Source: Bacteroidales bacterium | GTDB taxonomy: Bacteria > Bacteroidota > Bacteroidia > Bacteroidales > Tenuifilaceae | NCBI GenBank assembly: GCA_013376985.1 | Contig: JACABB010000038.1 | Coordinates: forward strand, 1-40,054 | Length of the DNA: 40,054 nt | Reading direction: 5' to 3' | Shown: positions 1-11,017 of the stretch, in pieces | Layout of the letters: each line of letters opens with the position of its first letter | Position numbering within the stretch: position 1 is the first letter of the stretch | Notes under the pieces: model-generated | Told to the model about the DNA's origin: nothing | Databases searched by the model: none | The model's input: the letters and a program-made list of their open reading frames with translations, nothing else | Program-made: the position numbers and the translations under genes

Positions 1-102
1 TAAGGCAAAATTAAAAAAAGTTCTTAAATAATTTGGAATTTAACACAGTACCTCCAGACCGCACCAATTCAAAATAATATTAAACCTACCCCGTTCGTCA
101 AA

Positions 103-152
103 GGCTGTAAGCAACTAAAACAAAAATGATTGGGTTGTACGGTTGGTTATAC
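103..152. repeat. Left copy of an imperfect ~50 bp direct repeat
   Basis: This segment matches positions 3671-3719 in the same orientation at roughly 80% identity by eye, with one single-base gap. The best conserved core reads TGGGTTGnACGGTTGGTTnTA. It lies just past the 3' end of the AraC-type gene, and the second copy lies just past the flavodoxin gene, so the pair brackets the redox module. The hairpin seen in the right copy has decayed here. The remaining bases from 1 to 169 show no gene. Confidence 0.6.
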
Positions 153-169
153 TATCGACAGTTTTATTA

Positions 170-1063
170 TTAATTCAATGACCTGTATTCATTAGGAGTA
201 TAACCCGTTTCATTTTTAAACATTCGGCTAAAATGCTGTGGATACTTAAACCCTAATTCATATGCTATCTCGCTGACGGATTTACTTGTGTCAAAAATTC
301 GCTCTTTGGCAATATTCATCAGCTTCAATTGTATATGCTCCTGAGGTGATTTCCCAGTCTCTTTTTTTATCAAATCACCCAGATAGTTTGCTGATAAGTG
401 AATATTCTCAGCACAATATTTTACTGTGGGTAATCCTAGTTTTTGAGGTAATTCAGATTGAAAGTAATCATCCAGTAATCTTTCAAATTTTACCAATATA
501 TCATTATTAACATGGCTACGGGTTATAAACTGGCGGTCGTAAAAGCGCATGCAATAGTTAAGGAGCAATTCAATATTATTAGCAATTAACGTTTTACTAT
601 GCTTATCGATAGACTGTTTCAATTCATAATCAATCTTATTCAGGCAATCTAGTACAATTTGCCTCTCCTTCTCCGATAGGTGCAAGGCTTCATTTGCTTC
701 GTACGAAAAGAAGGTATAATTTTTAATATTGTGTCCAAGCGAAGTCCCACGTATCAAATCAGGGTGAAAAAGTAATGCCCATCCTTTAGGTTGGATATAC
801 TCCTTGCTATTTACACCAAGAACTTGTCCCGGAGCAACGAATACAAGCGTTCCCTCTTGATAATCGTAATAGTTGCACCCATACTTTAAATCGCCACACT
901 TTATCTCTTTTAGAAAAACACAGTAAAAGCCAAAATGTATTCGTGCGCTTTGCGTAGGACTTGCATTCGACATATCAACAACGCTTACCAATGGATGCAG
1001 TGTTTCTACTCCCCTTAATGAATTATATTGAGCAATATTGTCCAATTTCAATATTTCGTCCAT
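170..1063 (-). CDS. AraC-family transcriptional regulator
   Basis: A 297-residue protein with the classic AraC layout. An N-terminal cupin-like effector/dimer domain spans about residues 40-170. A C-terminal double helix-turn-helix spans about 195-297; its second HTH carries the signature 'SVSEIAYELGFKYPQHFSRM' followed by FKNETGYTPNEYR. The gene is divergent from the aldo/keto reductase operon across a 177 bp gap, a usual arrangement for a regulator and its target operon. I infer that it controls the three redox genes to its right; the inducer is unknown. The family call is secure, the target is an inference. Confidence 0.93.
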   Translation of the reverse strand: MDEILKLDNIAQYNSLRGVETLHPLVSVVDMSNASPTQSARIHFGFYCVFLKEIKCGDLKYGCNYYDYQEGTLVFVAPGQVLGVNSKEYIQPKGWALLFHPDLIRGTSLGHNIKNYTFFSYEANEALHLSEKERQIVLDCLNKIDYELKQSIDKHSKTLIANNIELLLNYCMRFYDRQFITRSHVNNDILVKFERLLDDYFQSELPQKLGLPTVKYCAENIHLSANYLGDLIKKETGKSPQEHIQLKLMNIAKERIFDTSKSVSEIAYELGFKYPQHFSRMFKNETGYTPNEYRSLN

Positions 1064-1191
1064 AACTTGTGTTTTAAATTCATTGTAAAGATAAGTTGCT
1101 TTTCAGCTAATTATCAACAGCTAAAATCAATATCCGTAATCTTGGTATAAGAACCAGTAATTTGTATAAATACCATTAGGTTTTTTCAGCT

Positions 1192-1200
1192 CAACTTTGC
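1192..1200 (+). promoter_or_regulatory. Weak candidate -7 box for the redox operon
   Basis: CAACTTTGC differs by one base from the Bacteroidota -7 consensus TAnnTTTG(C) and lies about 40 bp before the ATG at 1241. No TTG -33 element stands at the usual spacing, which would fit an activator-dependent promoter served by the divergent AraC protein. This is a suggestion only. Confidence 0.25.
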
Positions 1201-1207
1201 ATCGTAA

Positions 1208-3097
<1,890 letters not shown>

Positions 3098-3107
3098 TTA
3101 ATTTCAA

Positions 3108-3644
3108 ATGAAACAATCAAATAAAAAATACCTTATTGCATATTACTCCCGTAAAGGCAATAATTATGTAGGTGGCAATATTGTAAACCTTCCAATTGGA
3201 AATACTGAAGTTATCGCCAAAAAAATTAAAGGTTTTATTGGAGGAGATTTATTCGAAATCAATACAATAAAACCTTACCCAGCAGATTACACCGAAACTA
3301 CTGAGGTAGCAAAGATTGAATTACGTACAAATGCACGCCCTGAATTAACCAATTCAATTAAAAATATAGCTGATTATGATGTGATTTATCTTGGCTATCC
3401 CAATTGGTGGGGAACTTTCACGATGGCAGTTTTCACCTTCTTAGAATCGTATAATTTTTCGGGAAAAACAATTGTTCCCTTTTGCACGCACGAAGGGAGT
3501 GGAATTGGTAACAGCGAACGAGATATTAAAAAACTATGTCCTGACGCAGAACTTCTACCCGGTTTAGCCATTCGTGGAAGTTCAGTTTCAAAAGCTGATA
3601 ATTTGGTTCAAGATTGGATAAAAAAGCAGGCTCTCCCACGTTAG
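3108..3644 (+). CDS. Flavodoxin family protein
   Basis: A 178-residue protein of the Flavodoxin_4 type, expected to bind FMN and act as a one- or two-electron carrier. The phosphate loop is altered by an insertion: YYSRKGNN is followed by about 11 residues before GNTEVIAKKI. Further FMN-contact segments are 'YPNWWGTFTMAVFTFLE' and FCTHEGSGIGNSE. It ends the AraC-linked operon, 18 bp after an aldo/keto reductase. I infer that it supplies or takes electrons in the same redox response. There is no signal peptide, so it is cytosolic. Confidence 0.9.
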   Translation: MKQSNKKYLIAYYSRKGNNYVGGNIVNLPIGNTEVIAKKIKGFIGGDLFEINTIKPYPADYTETTEVAKIELRTNARPELTNSIKNIADYDVIYLGYPNWWGTFTMAVFTFLESYNFSGKTIVPFCTHEGSGIGNSERDIKKLCPDAELLPGLAIRGSSVSKADNLVQDWIKKQALPR

Positions 3645-3670
3645 AATGAGATTCCACCTCTTTCGATGGA

Positions 3671-3730
3671 GGTTGTAAACTACTAAACAAAAATTACTGG
3701 GTTGGACGGTTGGTTGTACAGCCGTCCAAC
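3671..3730. repeat. Right copy of the direct repeat, with a strong hairpin
   Basis: Positions 3671-3719 match 103-152. At 3701-3730 a near-perfect inverted repeat is present: GTTGGACGGT pairs with GCCGTCCAAC, extended by TG/CA around a six-base loop. A smaller inverted repeat (ACCTC/GAGGT) lies just before it at about 3655-3674. No T-run follows the large hairpin, so it is not a textbook terminator, although it could still end transcription of the flavodoxin operon. The rest of the gap up to 3892 holds nothing I recognise. Confidence 0.6.
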
Positions 3731-3892
3731 TATTCTGCAAGATCTTACCCATTCACAATGGGATCCATTCAATGAATTGTGCCTTTCAAGTTTATTTGCT
3801 CCTTTCTAATATATTGTCTAGCTTTGAATAACATAAACAGATATACACAACAACATTAACTTACCTAATCTGAGACTTATAAGTTTAATTTT

Positions 3893-4462
3893 ATGTACTT
3901 ATTCTTTGATACCGAAACAACAGGATTACCAAAAAATTGGAAAGCACCTGTAACTGACTTAAATAATTGGCCACGACTTGTACAACTAGCTTTTCTATAC
4001 TATGACGGAAATGGCAACAAAATTTCGGATGGTGATTTTATAATTAAACCCGAAGGATTTACCATTCCAGCAGATGCTTCTCGTATCCATGGAATCTCAA
4101 CAGAAAGGGCACTCAAAGATGGAAAGTCATTAAAGGAAGTTTTAGAATACTTTCATTCATTAATAAGTGAAGCAGAGGTTCTTGTTGCACACAATATGAG
4201 CTTTGACGAAAAAATTGTAGGTGCAGAATATTTAAGAATTGGAATGCAAAACTCAATTCCCACAAAAAAGAAAATATGCACAATGCAAAGCACCACAAAT
4301 TTTTGTGCCCTTAATGGTCCATACGGTTATAAATGGCCTAAACTATCGGAGCTACACTACAAACTATTCAAAACAGGATTCGAAGAAGCACACAATGCAG
4401 CAGTAGATATAACCGCAACCGCAAAGTGTTTTTGGGAGCTAAAAAGAATTGGAAAGATATAG
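3893..4462 (+). CDS. DnaQ-like 3'-5' exonuclease (DEDDh)
   Basis: A 189-residue single-domain exonuclease. All five DEDDh residues can be placed: Asp6 and Glu8 in FFDTETTGLP, Asp105 in HNMSFDEKIVG, His167 and Asp172 in AHNAAVDITATA. These bind two metal ions and remove nucleotides from 3' ends. It lacks a polymerase or GIY-YIG extension, so it resembles stand-alone epsilon-like or exonuclease X-like proteins. It is monocistronic, convergent with argS over a 531 bp repeat-rich gap. Whether it proofreads for polymerase III or acts in repair cannot be decided here. Confidence 0.88.
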   Translation: MYLFFDTETTGLPKNWKAPVTDLNNWPRLVQLAFLYYDGNGNKISDGDFIIKPEGFTIPADASRIHGISTERALKDGKSLKEVLEYFHSLISEAEVLVAHNMSFDEKIVGAEYLRIGMQNSIPTKKKICTMQSTTNFCALNGPYGYKWPKLSELHYKLFKTGFEEAHNAAVDITATAKCFWELKRIGKI

Positions 4463-4760
4463 TTCAAAGCATTTATTAACAGCAAAACCAGTTAGAATAT
4501 TTCTAATTTAACGTCAGTTCAAAAAAAGAAATTACATTGAAAAGTTGAGAATTTAGGTATTACGCATTGTAGATTTTGCATTTATGCAGAATCTACAAAA
4601 CTCCGTGTTCTCTGTGCTTCTCAATGTCAATAAACATCTTTATGGCAAGATTGTATCTTATTAAAACGACCATTTTGTTAAATCCAGAACTTAAACCCTC
4701 TGTGTTAAAACTTATATCGAACTCATTACACTATATCCTTCAAAGAAGTTATATCACAAC

Positions 4761-4796
4761 AAAAAAGCCCTCTTACCAAGGGCTTCCATTTTTTTC
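4761..4796. terminator. Bidirectional rho-independent terminator
   Basis: AAGCCCT (4765-4771) pairs with AGGGCTT (4779-4785) around a seven-base loop. On the minus strand the stem is followed directly by TTTT; on the plus strand by CCATTTTTTT. It can therefore stop both argS transcripts coming leftward and exonuclease transcripts coming rightward. Confidence 0.75.
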
Positions 4797-4800
4797 CTAT

Positions 4801-4836
4801 CAACTCATAACTCTCAACCGTCAACTCTCAACTGTC
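4801..4836. repeat. Degenerate TCAACT hexamer repeat, first block
   Basis: Successive CAACTC, AACTCTC, CAACCG, TCAACTCTC and AACTGTC units form a short degenerate tandem array. A second, related block lies at 4944-4990. I know of similar TCAACT-type intergenic repeats in other Bacteroidota. The copies here are too diverged for a fixed unit. Confidence 0.5.
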
Positions 4837-4867
4837 TCCTAAATTTAATCGCAAAATGTGATAATTC

Positions 4868-4908
4868 GTTATTGGATTACTTGGTTATTCGGTTAATAGG
4901 TTATTTGG
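4868..4908. repeat. Degenerate GGTTATTC tandem repeat
   Basis: Units reading TTATTGGATTAC, TTGGTTATTC, GGTTAATA and GGTTATTTGG follow one another, a degenerate array with a period near 8 bases. It lies between two blocks of TCAACT-type repeat downstream of argS. Confidence 0.45.
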
Positions 4909-4943
4909 CGTGCCTCTTCCCACTTATCGCTTTTCACTTTTCA

Positions 4944-4990
4944 CTGTCAACAATTAACTATCAACAGTCAACTAATGACTGTCAACTATC
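4944..4990. repeat. Degenerate TCAACT hexamer repeat, second block
   Basis: At least four TCAACa/TCAACT units (for example GTCAACAATTAACTATCAAC) run up to the 3' end of argS. The block resembles 4801-4836. Confidence 0.5.
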
Positions 4991-4993
4991 TCT

Positions 4994-6787
4994 CTACATC
5001 TTCTCCGGCACATCAATCCCCAGCAACCACATACTTTTCCGTATAGTATCGCCAACAATTTTGGATAGCGATAACCTCAGAGCTTGAACATCCAACTTCT
5101 CCTCCTTTAGGATTGGGAAATCGTGGTAAAACTGGTTGTACTCCTTGGTAAGCTCATAAGCATAGTTAGCCACAAATGATGGGCTTAGCTCCTTCCCTGC
5201 CTGCTCAACAACGGTAGGAAATTCGCTTATCAGCTTAATCAGCTCAATCTCTTTAGGTGCAGTAAAACCTTGCATTGAGATTGTTTTTGGTAAGTTAATA
5301 CCCAACTCCTCCGCTTTGCGAAGTACCGAGCAAATTCGAGCATGGGTGTACTGAATAAATGGCCCAGTGTTCCCATTGAAATCAATTGATTCGCGGGGAT
5401 TAAAAGTCATATTCTTTTTAGGATCAACCTTAAGAATAAAGTATTTAAGCGCACCAAGTCCAACCATTTGGCAAATTGCAGCAGCATCATTGCTATCAAC
5501 ACCATCGAGTTTTCCTAGCTCAGCCGACATATCGTGAGCAGTTGAAACCATCTCATCAACCAAATCATCAGCATCAACAACTGTTCCCTCGCGCGATTTC
5601 ATCTTGCCCTCGGGTAGCTGAACCATCCCGTAGGATAGGTGAAATAAATTATCGCTCCACTTATAGCCAAGTTTTTTTAGGATAAGTTTCAAAACCTGAA
5701 AATGGTATTCCTGCTCGTTTCCAACAACATAAATATGCTCATCCAAATGATGCTCATCAAAACGTTGGATTGCAGTTCCAATATCCTGAGTGATATATAC
5801 GGATGTTCCATCGGAACGCATTAGAATCTTCTCATCAAGCCCATCATTGGTAAGGTCAATCCAAATCGATCCATCATCCTTACGTTTGAAAACACCTTTA
5901 TCAAGTCCCTCCAAAACAGTTGCTTTCCCTAGAAGATAGGTTTGCGATTCATAATAAGTCTTATCAAAAGTAATTCCTAATGCATTATAGGTTTTTTCAA
6001 ACCCATTGTAAACCCAACCATTCATCCTCTCCCACAAGGTATATATTTCAGGATCTTTAGCTTCCCATTTACGGAGCATCTCCTGAGTCTCAAGCATTAT
6101 AGGAGCTTTTGCTTTGGCCTCATCCTCCGATAATCCTTTAGATTTTAGATCCTCAATCTGCAATTTATACTCTCTATCGAATCTAACATAGTAATCGCCA
6201 ACCAGATGATCTCCTTTCTTACCCGCTGATTCAGGGGTTTCACCATTCCCAAATTTCTGCCATGCCAGCATCGATTTGCAAATATGAATACCCCTATCGT
6301 TAACAAGGTTCACCCTTTTAACTTTATTACCATTCTTTTCGAGGATTCTGGAAACAGAAAAACCAAGTAGGTTATTCCTAATATGACCCAAGTGAAGTGG
6401 TTTATTGGTATTAGGCGATGAAAATTCAACCATCACGCTCCTCCCCGATGCATCAGATGGCAAAAAGCCATAATCATTGGTCAAGGAGATGTTGGTAAGA
6501 ATTTCTGCCCAATATTCATTGGACATCGAAAGGTTAAGAAATCCCTTTATTACATTAAAACGAACAATCTGCTTACAATTATCAACCAGATACTGACCAA
6601 TTTCCTGAGAAGTTGCCTCAGGATTTTTCTTTGATATTTTAAGCAAAGGAAAGGCGACCAAGGTATAGTCGCCTTCAAATTCCTTTCGTGTTTTCTGTAT
6701 TTGCAGCTGCGAAGCTTCAGCAATCACACCATATAACTTCTCAACCGCTATTTTTGCTTCATTTTGAAGAAATAATTCTGTAGACAT
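4994..6787 (-). CDS. argS: Arginyl-tRNA synthetase
   Basis: A 597-residue class I aminoacyl-tRNA synthetase that charges tRNA-Arg with arginine at the expense of ATP. The N-terminal Arg-tRNA-synthetase-specific domain (about 1-100) is followed by the HIGH motif as HLGH (132-135, in SPNTNKPLHLGHIRNN). The KMSKS loop appears as KMKSREGTVV near residue 395. The C-terminal anticodon-binding helical domain ends in GIDVPEKM. Length is normal for the family. It stands alone between repeat-rich DNA and a palindromic repeat, upstream of which lies secA in the same direction. Confidence 0.97.
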   Translation of the reverse strand: MSTELFLQNEAKIAVEKLYGVIAEASQLQIQKTRKEFEGDYTLVAFPLLKISKKNPEATSQEIGQYLVDNCKQIVRFNVIKGFLNLSMSNEYWAEILTNISLTNDYGFLPSDASGRSVMVEFSSPNTNKPLHLGHIRNNLLGFSVSRILEKNGNKVKRVNLVNDRGIHICKSMLAWQKFGNGETPESAGKKGDHLVGDYYVRFDREYKLQIEDLKSKGLSEDEAKAKAPIMLETQEMLRKWEAKDPEIYTLWERMNGWVYNGFEKTYNALGITFDKTYYESQTYLLGKATVLEGLDKGVFKRKDDGSIWIDLTNDGLDEKILMRSDGTSVYITQDIGTAIQRFDEHHLDEHIYVVGNEQEYHFQVLKLILKKLGYKWSDNLFHLSYGMVQLPEGKMKSREGTVVDADDLVDEMVSTAHDMSAELGKLDGVDSNDAAAICQMVGLGALKYFILKVDPKKNMTFNPRESIDFNGNTGPFIQYTHARICSVLRKAEELGINLPKTISMQGFTAPKEIELIKLISEFPTVVEQAGKELSPSFVANYAYELTKEYNQFYHDFPILKEEKLDVQALRLSLSKIVGDTIRKSMWLLGIDVPEKM

Positions 6788-6828
6788 TTTCGTCCTTAGT
6801 ATCTAGTGTTATGTTAATCATATTTTGA

Positions 6829-6910
6829 CGTCATTGCGAGCGTTCTTTGCGAAGCAATCTTTATAATCAACCAGATTGCTTCGCCTCAAAGAACGAGGCT
6901 CGCAATGACG
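6829..6910. repeat. 82 bp palindromic intergenic repeat (MITE-like)
   Basis: The left arm begins CGTCATTGCGAGCGTTC and the right arm ends GAACGAGGCTCGCAATGACG. The inner arms GCGAAGCAATCT and AGATTGCTTCGC flank a spacer of about 12 bases. It fills most of the 160 bp between argS and secA. The CGTCATTGCGAG...CGCAATGACG family is widespread in bacterial intergenic DNA, notably in Bacteroidota. It codes for nothing; I infer a non-autonomous mobile or REP-like element that would form a long hairpin in RNA. Confidence 0.85.
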
Positions 6911-6947
6911 GGTCTGGTATTGTATGCTTAACTTAAACTAATTAAAC

Positions 6948-9900
6948 TCACGCTTCATTCCTACCATGACAAGCCTTGTACTTTTTACCGCTACCGCAAG
7001 GGCAAGGATCATTACGTCCAACCTTTTTCTCAACACGGATAGGTTCATGTCTCTTTTCCTGAGTATTAGAACCAGCATTCAAAGCATCGGTGCGGCTTGT
7101 CTCATACTTACTCATATCGAGTTTGCGGTGCTGACGAGCCTCCTGAACCTGACTTGGATCTCTGTTAGGAATAAACGCTTTAACAAGTATAGATGCAACA
7201 TCCCTATTCATCTTATCAAGCATTACTTTAAATAGCTCGTATGCTTCAAACTTATAGATTAATAGAGGATCCTTTTGCTCATAAGTGGCATTCTGAACGC
7301 TCTGCTTTAGCTCATCCATTTCACGTAAATGCTCTTTCCAGTAATCATCAACAATCATTAAACTGATAGATTGACTAAATGAACGAGTAAGCTCTTTTCC
7401 CCCTGATTCGTAAGACTTTTTGAGGTTTGTTATTATTTGATAAACCTTTTGACCATCGGAAATTGGCACTACAATGTTCTCATATATTGCCGACTGTTTC
7501 TCATATACCTCCTTGATAACAGGATAAGCTTGATTTGCAATAGTTGAAGATTTGTGTTTGTAAGAGGCTAGTGCCGATTTATAAATACAATCGGTTAAAT
7601 CACTTGCACTTATTTGAAGATATTCTTTCCCGTCAATAGGAGATTCTAATGACAAATTCCTAATAAGATCAAGGTTGAAATCTTCAAAACTAGAGTTTCC
7701 ATGATTCTCATTTACAATTGCCTGGCAAACATCATACATCATGTTAGCAACATCAACATCAATACGTTCTCCAAACAGAGCATGACGACGACGTGTATAG
7801 ATAACCTCACGTTGTGAGTTCATTACATCATCGTATTCGAGCAAACGTTTACGAGTACCAAAGTTGTTCTCTTCAACCTTTTTCTGTGCACGTTCAATCG
7901 ATTTTGATATCATTGAATGCTGAATAACTTCACCCTCTTTTAGGCCAAGTCTGTCCATAATCTTAGCAATACGATCAGAGCCAAAAAGCCTCATCAATTC
8001 ATCCTCAAGTGATACAAAGAATTGCGAAGTACCTGGATCTCCCTGACGACCAGCACGACCTCGAAGCTGGCGGTCAACACGACGTGATTCGTGACGCTCT
8101 GTACCAATAATAGCCAAACCACCAGCAGCACGTACCTCGGGTGTTAATTTGATATCAGTACCACGACCAGCCATATTCGTAGCAATGGTTACCGTTTTAG
8201 GTCTACCTGCTTCAGCAACAATATCAGCCTCACGTTGATGCAGTTTAGCATTCAAAACATTATGCTTAATACCCTTTATTTTGAGCATTCGGCTCAATAA
8301 TTCCGAAATCTCAACGGACGTTGTACCAACAAGAACTGGGCGATTATTGTTTGTTAAATTTACAATCTCATCAATAACAGCGTTATATTTTTCACGCTTG
8401 GTTTTATAAACTAAATCTTCCATGTCCTTACGCACTACAGGTCGATTTGTGGGTACTACAACCACATCAAGTTTATAGATTGTCCAAAACTCACCAGCTT
8501 CAGTCTCAGCAGTACCTGTCATACCAGCTAGCTTATGGTACATCCTGAAATAGTTCTGAAGTGTAATAGTTGCAAAGGTCTGCGTAGCAGCCTCAACTTT
8601 CACTTTTTCTTTAGCTTCAATAGCCTGATGTAAACCATCGGAATAGCGACGCCCCTCAAGAATACGACCAGTTTGCTCATCAACAATTTTAACCTTGTTA
8701 TCCATCACCACATACTCAACATCCTTCTCGAACATGGCATAGGCTTTCAGCAGCTGGTGAACGGTATGTACACGCTCCGATTTTATTGAATAGTCCCTTA
8801 GTATGGTCTCTTTTGCTTCTAATCTTTGCGAAGGACTTAAATTGCTCTTCTCAAGTTCAGCAACCTCGCTACCAAAATCAGGGAGAACAAAGAACTTTGA
8901 ATCTTCGGAAGAGCTAGTAATTAAATCAATCCCCTTATCGGTGAGCTCTACTGAATTTAATTTTTCATCAATAATAAAGAAAAGATCATCAGTAGCAATA
9001 TGCATGTTTTTGTTATTGTCCTGCATATAAAAGTTCTCCGTTTTTAGTAGAAGAGCTTTCATACCTTGCTCACTTAAAAATTTAATAAGAGGCTTATACT
9101 TTGGCATCCCTTTATGAGCCCTAAGTAGGAGTTTTCCTCCCTCTTCAGTTTTATCTTCTGAAATTAATTTTTTAGCATCGGCAAGCAGCTGTGTTACATA
9201 ATTACGCTGTGCGTTTACTAGTTTTTCAACCTTTGGTTTAAACTCATCAAACATCTGGTCATCGCCCTTAGGCACAGGACCTGAGATGATTAATGGTGTA
9301 CGAGCATCATCAATAAGTACGGAGTCCACCTCATCAACAATAGCATAGTGATGCTTACGTTGAACAAGATCTTCTGGCGAAATAGCCATATTATCGCGCA
9401 GATAATCGAAACCATACTCGTTATTAGTCCCAAAGGTAATATCAGCTAAGTAAGCCCTACGACGTTGCTCCGAGTTAGGTTGATGCTTATCAATACAATC
9501 AACCGATAAGCCATTGAACTCATATATTGGACCCATCCATTCCGAGTCACGACGAGCCAAATAATCGTTAACGGTTACCAAATGAACACCTTTACCTGCC
9601 AAAGCATTTAAGAATACGGGTAATGTTGCAACAAGGGTTTTACCTTCACCCGTCCCCATCTCCGATATTTTTCCTTGGTGCAGTACAACACCTCCCAAAA
9701 GCTGAACATCGTAATGAACCATGTCCCAAACAACCTCGTTTCCACCAGCCATCCAGCGATTGTAGATTGCCTTATCGCCCTCGATGGTAACAAAATCTTT
9801 TTTAGCAGCAAGATCTCTATCAAAGTCATTAGCTGTTACAACAATTGTTTCGTTTTCCTTAAAACGGCGGGCGGTTTCCTTTACTATAGAAAAAGCCTCT

Positions 9901-10232
9901 GGTAGGATTTCATTAAGAATCTCTTCTATCTTAACATCAATCTGCTTAATAAGTGAATCTACTTCGGAGTAAACCTTTTCCTTCTCGTCATAATCAATCC
10001 CCTCGGCATCCATCTGAGTTTTCAACTCAACTACCCTACTCTCTTCCGCTGCAATATATTCCTTGATTTTTTTCTTTAATCTCGCAGTTTCACTTCGAAG
10101 TTCATCGTTACTGATGTTAACAAATCGTGGATATGCCTCTTTAACCCGATTAACTATTGGCATCAGCTCTTTCAAATCACGTTCGGATTTGGTACCAAAG
10201 AGTTTAGCAATTATACCATCTATAAGACCCAT
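6948..10232 (-). CDS. secA: Preprotein translocase motor subunit SecA
   Basis: A 1,094-residue ATPase that drives unfolded preproteins through SecYEG. In order: the N-terminal helix and DEAD motor 1 with [15 protein letters not shown] (Walker A) and [10 protein letters not shown] (Walker B); the preprotein cross-linking domain with a long helical insertion, seen in Bacteroidota; motor 2 with [12 protein letters not shown] and [11 protein letters not shown]; the helical wing/scaffold; and a C-terminal zinc finger [20 protein letters not shown] that binds SecB or ribosomes. It is about 190 residues longer than the E. coli protein, normal for this phylum. A good -7 promoter box stands just upstream. 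Confidence 0.98.
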   Translation of the reverse strand: MGLIDGIIAKLFGTKSERDLKELMPIVNRVKEAYPRFVNISNDELRSETARLKKKIKEYIAAEESRVVELKTQMDAEGIDYDEKEKVYSEVDSLIKQIDVKIEEILNEILPEAFSIVKETARRFKENETIVVTANDFDRDLAAKKDFVTIEGDKAIYNRWMAGGNEVVWDMVHYDVQLLGGVVLHQGKISEMGTGEGKTLVATLPVFLNALAGKGVHLVTVNDYLARRDSEWMGPIYEFNGLSVDCIDKHQPNSEQRRRAYLADITFGTNNEYGFDYLRDNMAISPEDLVQRKHHYAIVDEVDSVLIDDARTPLIISGPVPKGDDQMFDEFKPKVEKLVNAQRNYVTQLLADAKKLISEDKTEEGGKLLLRAHKGMPKYKPLIKFLSEQGMKALLLKTENFYMQDNNKNMHIATDDLFFIIDEKLNSVELTDKGIDLITSSSEDSKFFVLPDFGSEVAELEKSNLSPSQRLEAKETILRDYSIKSERVHTVHQLLKAYAMFEKDVEYVVMDNKVKIVDEQTGRILEGRRYSDGLHQAIEAKEKVKVEAATQTFATITLQNYFRMYHKLAGMTGTAETEAGEFWTIYKLDVVVVPTNRPVVRKDMEDLVYKTKREKYNAVIDEIVNLTNNNRPVLVGTTSVEISELLSRMLKIKGIKHNVLNAKLHQREADIVAEAGRPKTVTIATNMAGRGTDIKLTPEVRAAGGLAIIGTERHESRRVDRQLRGRAGRQGDPGTSQFFVSLEDELMRLFGSDRIAKIMDRLGLKEGEVIQHSMISKSIERAQKKVEENNFGTRKRLLEYDDVMNSQREVIYTRRRHALFGERIDVDVANMMYDVCQAIVNENHGNSSFEDFNLDLIRNLSLESPIDGKEYLQISASDLTDCIYKSALASYKHKSSTIANQAYPVIKEVYEKQSAIYENIVVPISDGQKVYQIITNLKKSYESGGKELTRSFSQSISLMIVDDYWKEHLREMDELKQSVQNATYEQKDPLLIYKFEAYELFKVMLDKMNRDVASILVKAFIPNRDPSQVQEARQHRKLDMSKYETSRTDALNAGSNTQEKRHEPIRVEKKVGRNDPCPCGSGKKYKACHGRNEA

Positions 10233-10267
10233 TATTTTGATATTTTTAGACTACTTTTTTTGAATCA

Positions 10268-10276
10268 GCAAATTTA
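10268..10276 (-). promoter_or_regulatory. Candidate secA promoter, -7 box
   Basis: On the minus strand the sequence is TAAATTTGC, an exact match to the Bacteroidota -7 consensus TAnnTTTG. It lies about 37 bp before the secA ATG. I see no clear -33 TTG at the right spacing. Confidence 0.45.
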
Positions 10277-10324
10277 ACCGTTTTTTTCGATTTGCCAGAA
10301 GGTTATTCATTCTCAAATAGTATG

Positions 10325-10356
10325 CAAAAACAAAAAGGGCGCATTTTATTGCGCCC
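10325..10356 (-). terminator. Ferritin gene rho-independent terminator
   Basis: GGGCGCA (10337-10343) pairs with TGCGCCC (10350-10356) around a six-base loop. Reading leftward the stem is followed by TTTTTGTTTTT. It lies about 70 bp past the ferritin stop codon, on the same strand. Confidence 0.85.
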
Positions 10357-10428
10357 AAAATGAAATTACATGACAATTACTGAAAATATTCTATGAATTA
10401 TACGCCATTATGGCATGAATTTAAGTGA

Positions 10429-10947
10429 TTAAGGTTTAGCAGAAGTTGTTGGGTCAACAAAAACTCGAAGTTTTAATTCACGGTCTAAAAGGAGTAAACC
10501 ATCGCCTTTACCACCAACAAGGCGTAAGTTATCAACTATGGCTTGTGCATTTGCTTCCTCTTCAACTTGTTCATCAACAAACCACTGTAACATACTTTTT
10601 GTAGCATGATCTTTCTCTTCAATGGCAACATCCATTAAATTATTTATTAATGCAGTTACATGCTGTTCATGCTTTTGCACCTCTTCGAAAGCTTGTAATG
10701 GATTATCCCATTTCTTTGGAACATCAGCAATCTGAGCAAGAATAGGGTTTCCCCCTCTTTCGATTAAATAATCAAAAAATTTGAGTGAATGGGCAACCTC
10801 TTCCTGCCATTGAACTCGCATCCAGTTGGCAAAACCACTTAATCCAATCGAAGCATAATATGCTGACATGGATAAGTATAGATAAGCAGACCAAAGTTCT
10901 GCATTTATCTGCTTGTTAATTGTTTCCTCAACTTTTTTTGATATCAT
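10429..10947 (-). CDS. ftnA: Non-haem ferritin
   Basis: A 172-residue four-helix-bundle iron store that oxidises Fe(II) and keeps Fe(III) in a 24-subunit cage. The ferroxidase residues fall at the same numbers as in E. coli FtnA: Glu17, Glu50, His53, Glu94 and Gln127. No haem-ligand Met pattern of bacterioferritin was noticed. It is monocistronic, with its own terminator and a candidate -7 box upstream. The C-terminal tail VDPTTSAKP is short and disordered. Confidence is high. Confidence 0.96.
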   Translation of the reverse strand: MISKKVEETINKQINAELWSAYLYLSMSAYYASIGLSGFANWMRVQWQEEVAHSLKFFDYLIERGGNPILAQIADVPKKWDNPLQAFEEVQKHEQHVTALINNLMDVAIEEKDHATKSMLQWFVDEQVEEEANAQAIVDNLRLVGGKGDGLLLLDRELKLRVFVDPTTSAKP

Positions 10948-10980
10948 ATCTTAATGAATTAGTATTTAATTAATAAGTAA

Positions 10981-10989
10981 ACAAAAATA
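10981..10989 (-). promoter_or_regulatory. Candidate ferritin promoter, -7 box
   Basis: On the minus strand TATTTTTGT matches TAnnTTTG exactly, about 35 bp before the ferritin start. A TTTG on the same strand lies only about 13 bp further upstream, short of the usual 19-21, so only the -7 box is supported. Confidence 0.4.
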
Positions 10990-11017
10990 CTTAAAATATG
11001 CTCAAAAAAATATTTAA

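Larger units (their letters stand above)
4463..4993. other. Intergenic region with several low-complexity repeats
   Basis: A gap of 531 bp between the convergent exonuclease and argS genes. It holds a GTGTTCTCTGTGCTTCT-type segment near 4602, a bidirectional terminator hairpin at 4761-4796, runs of TCAACT-like hexamers at 4801-4836 and 4944-4990, and a degenerate GGTTATTC-type tandem array at 4868-4908. Open reading frames here are made of repeat sequence and are not credible genes. No RNA gene was recognised. Confidence 0.7.

Noticed and set aside
4801-4990. Could the TCAACT blocks be a CRISPR array?
   Set aside because: Units are about six to eight bases and degenerate, with no regular spacers and no cas genes nearby.
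4576-5087. Two open frames of 88 and 71 codons on the plus strand
   Set aside because: They are made of simple repeats, contain a terminator hairpin or overlap argS, and their translations show no protein-like pattern.
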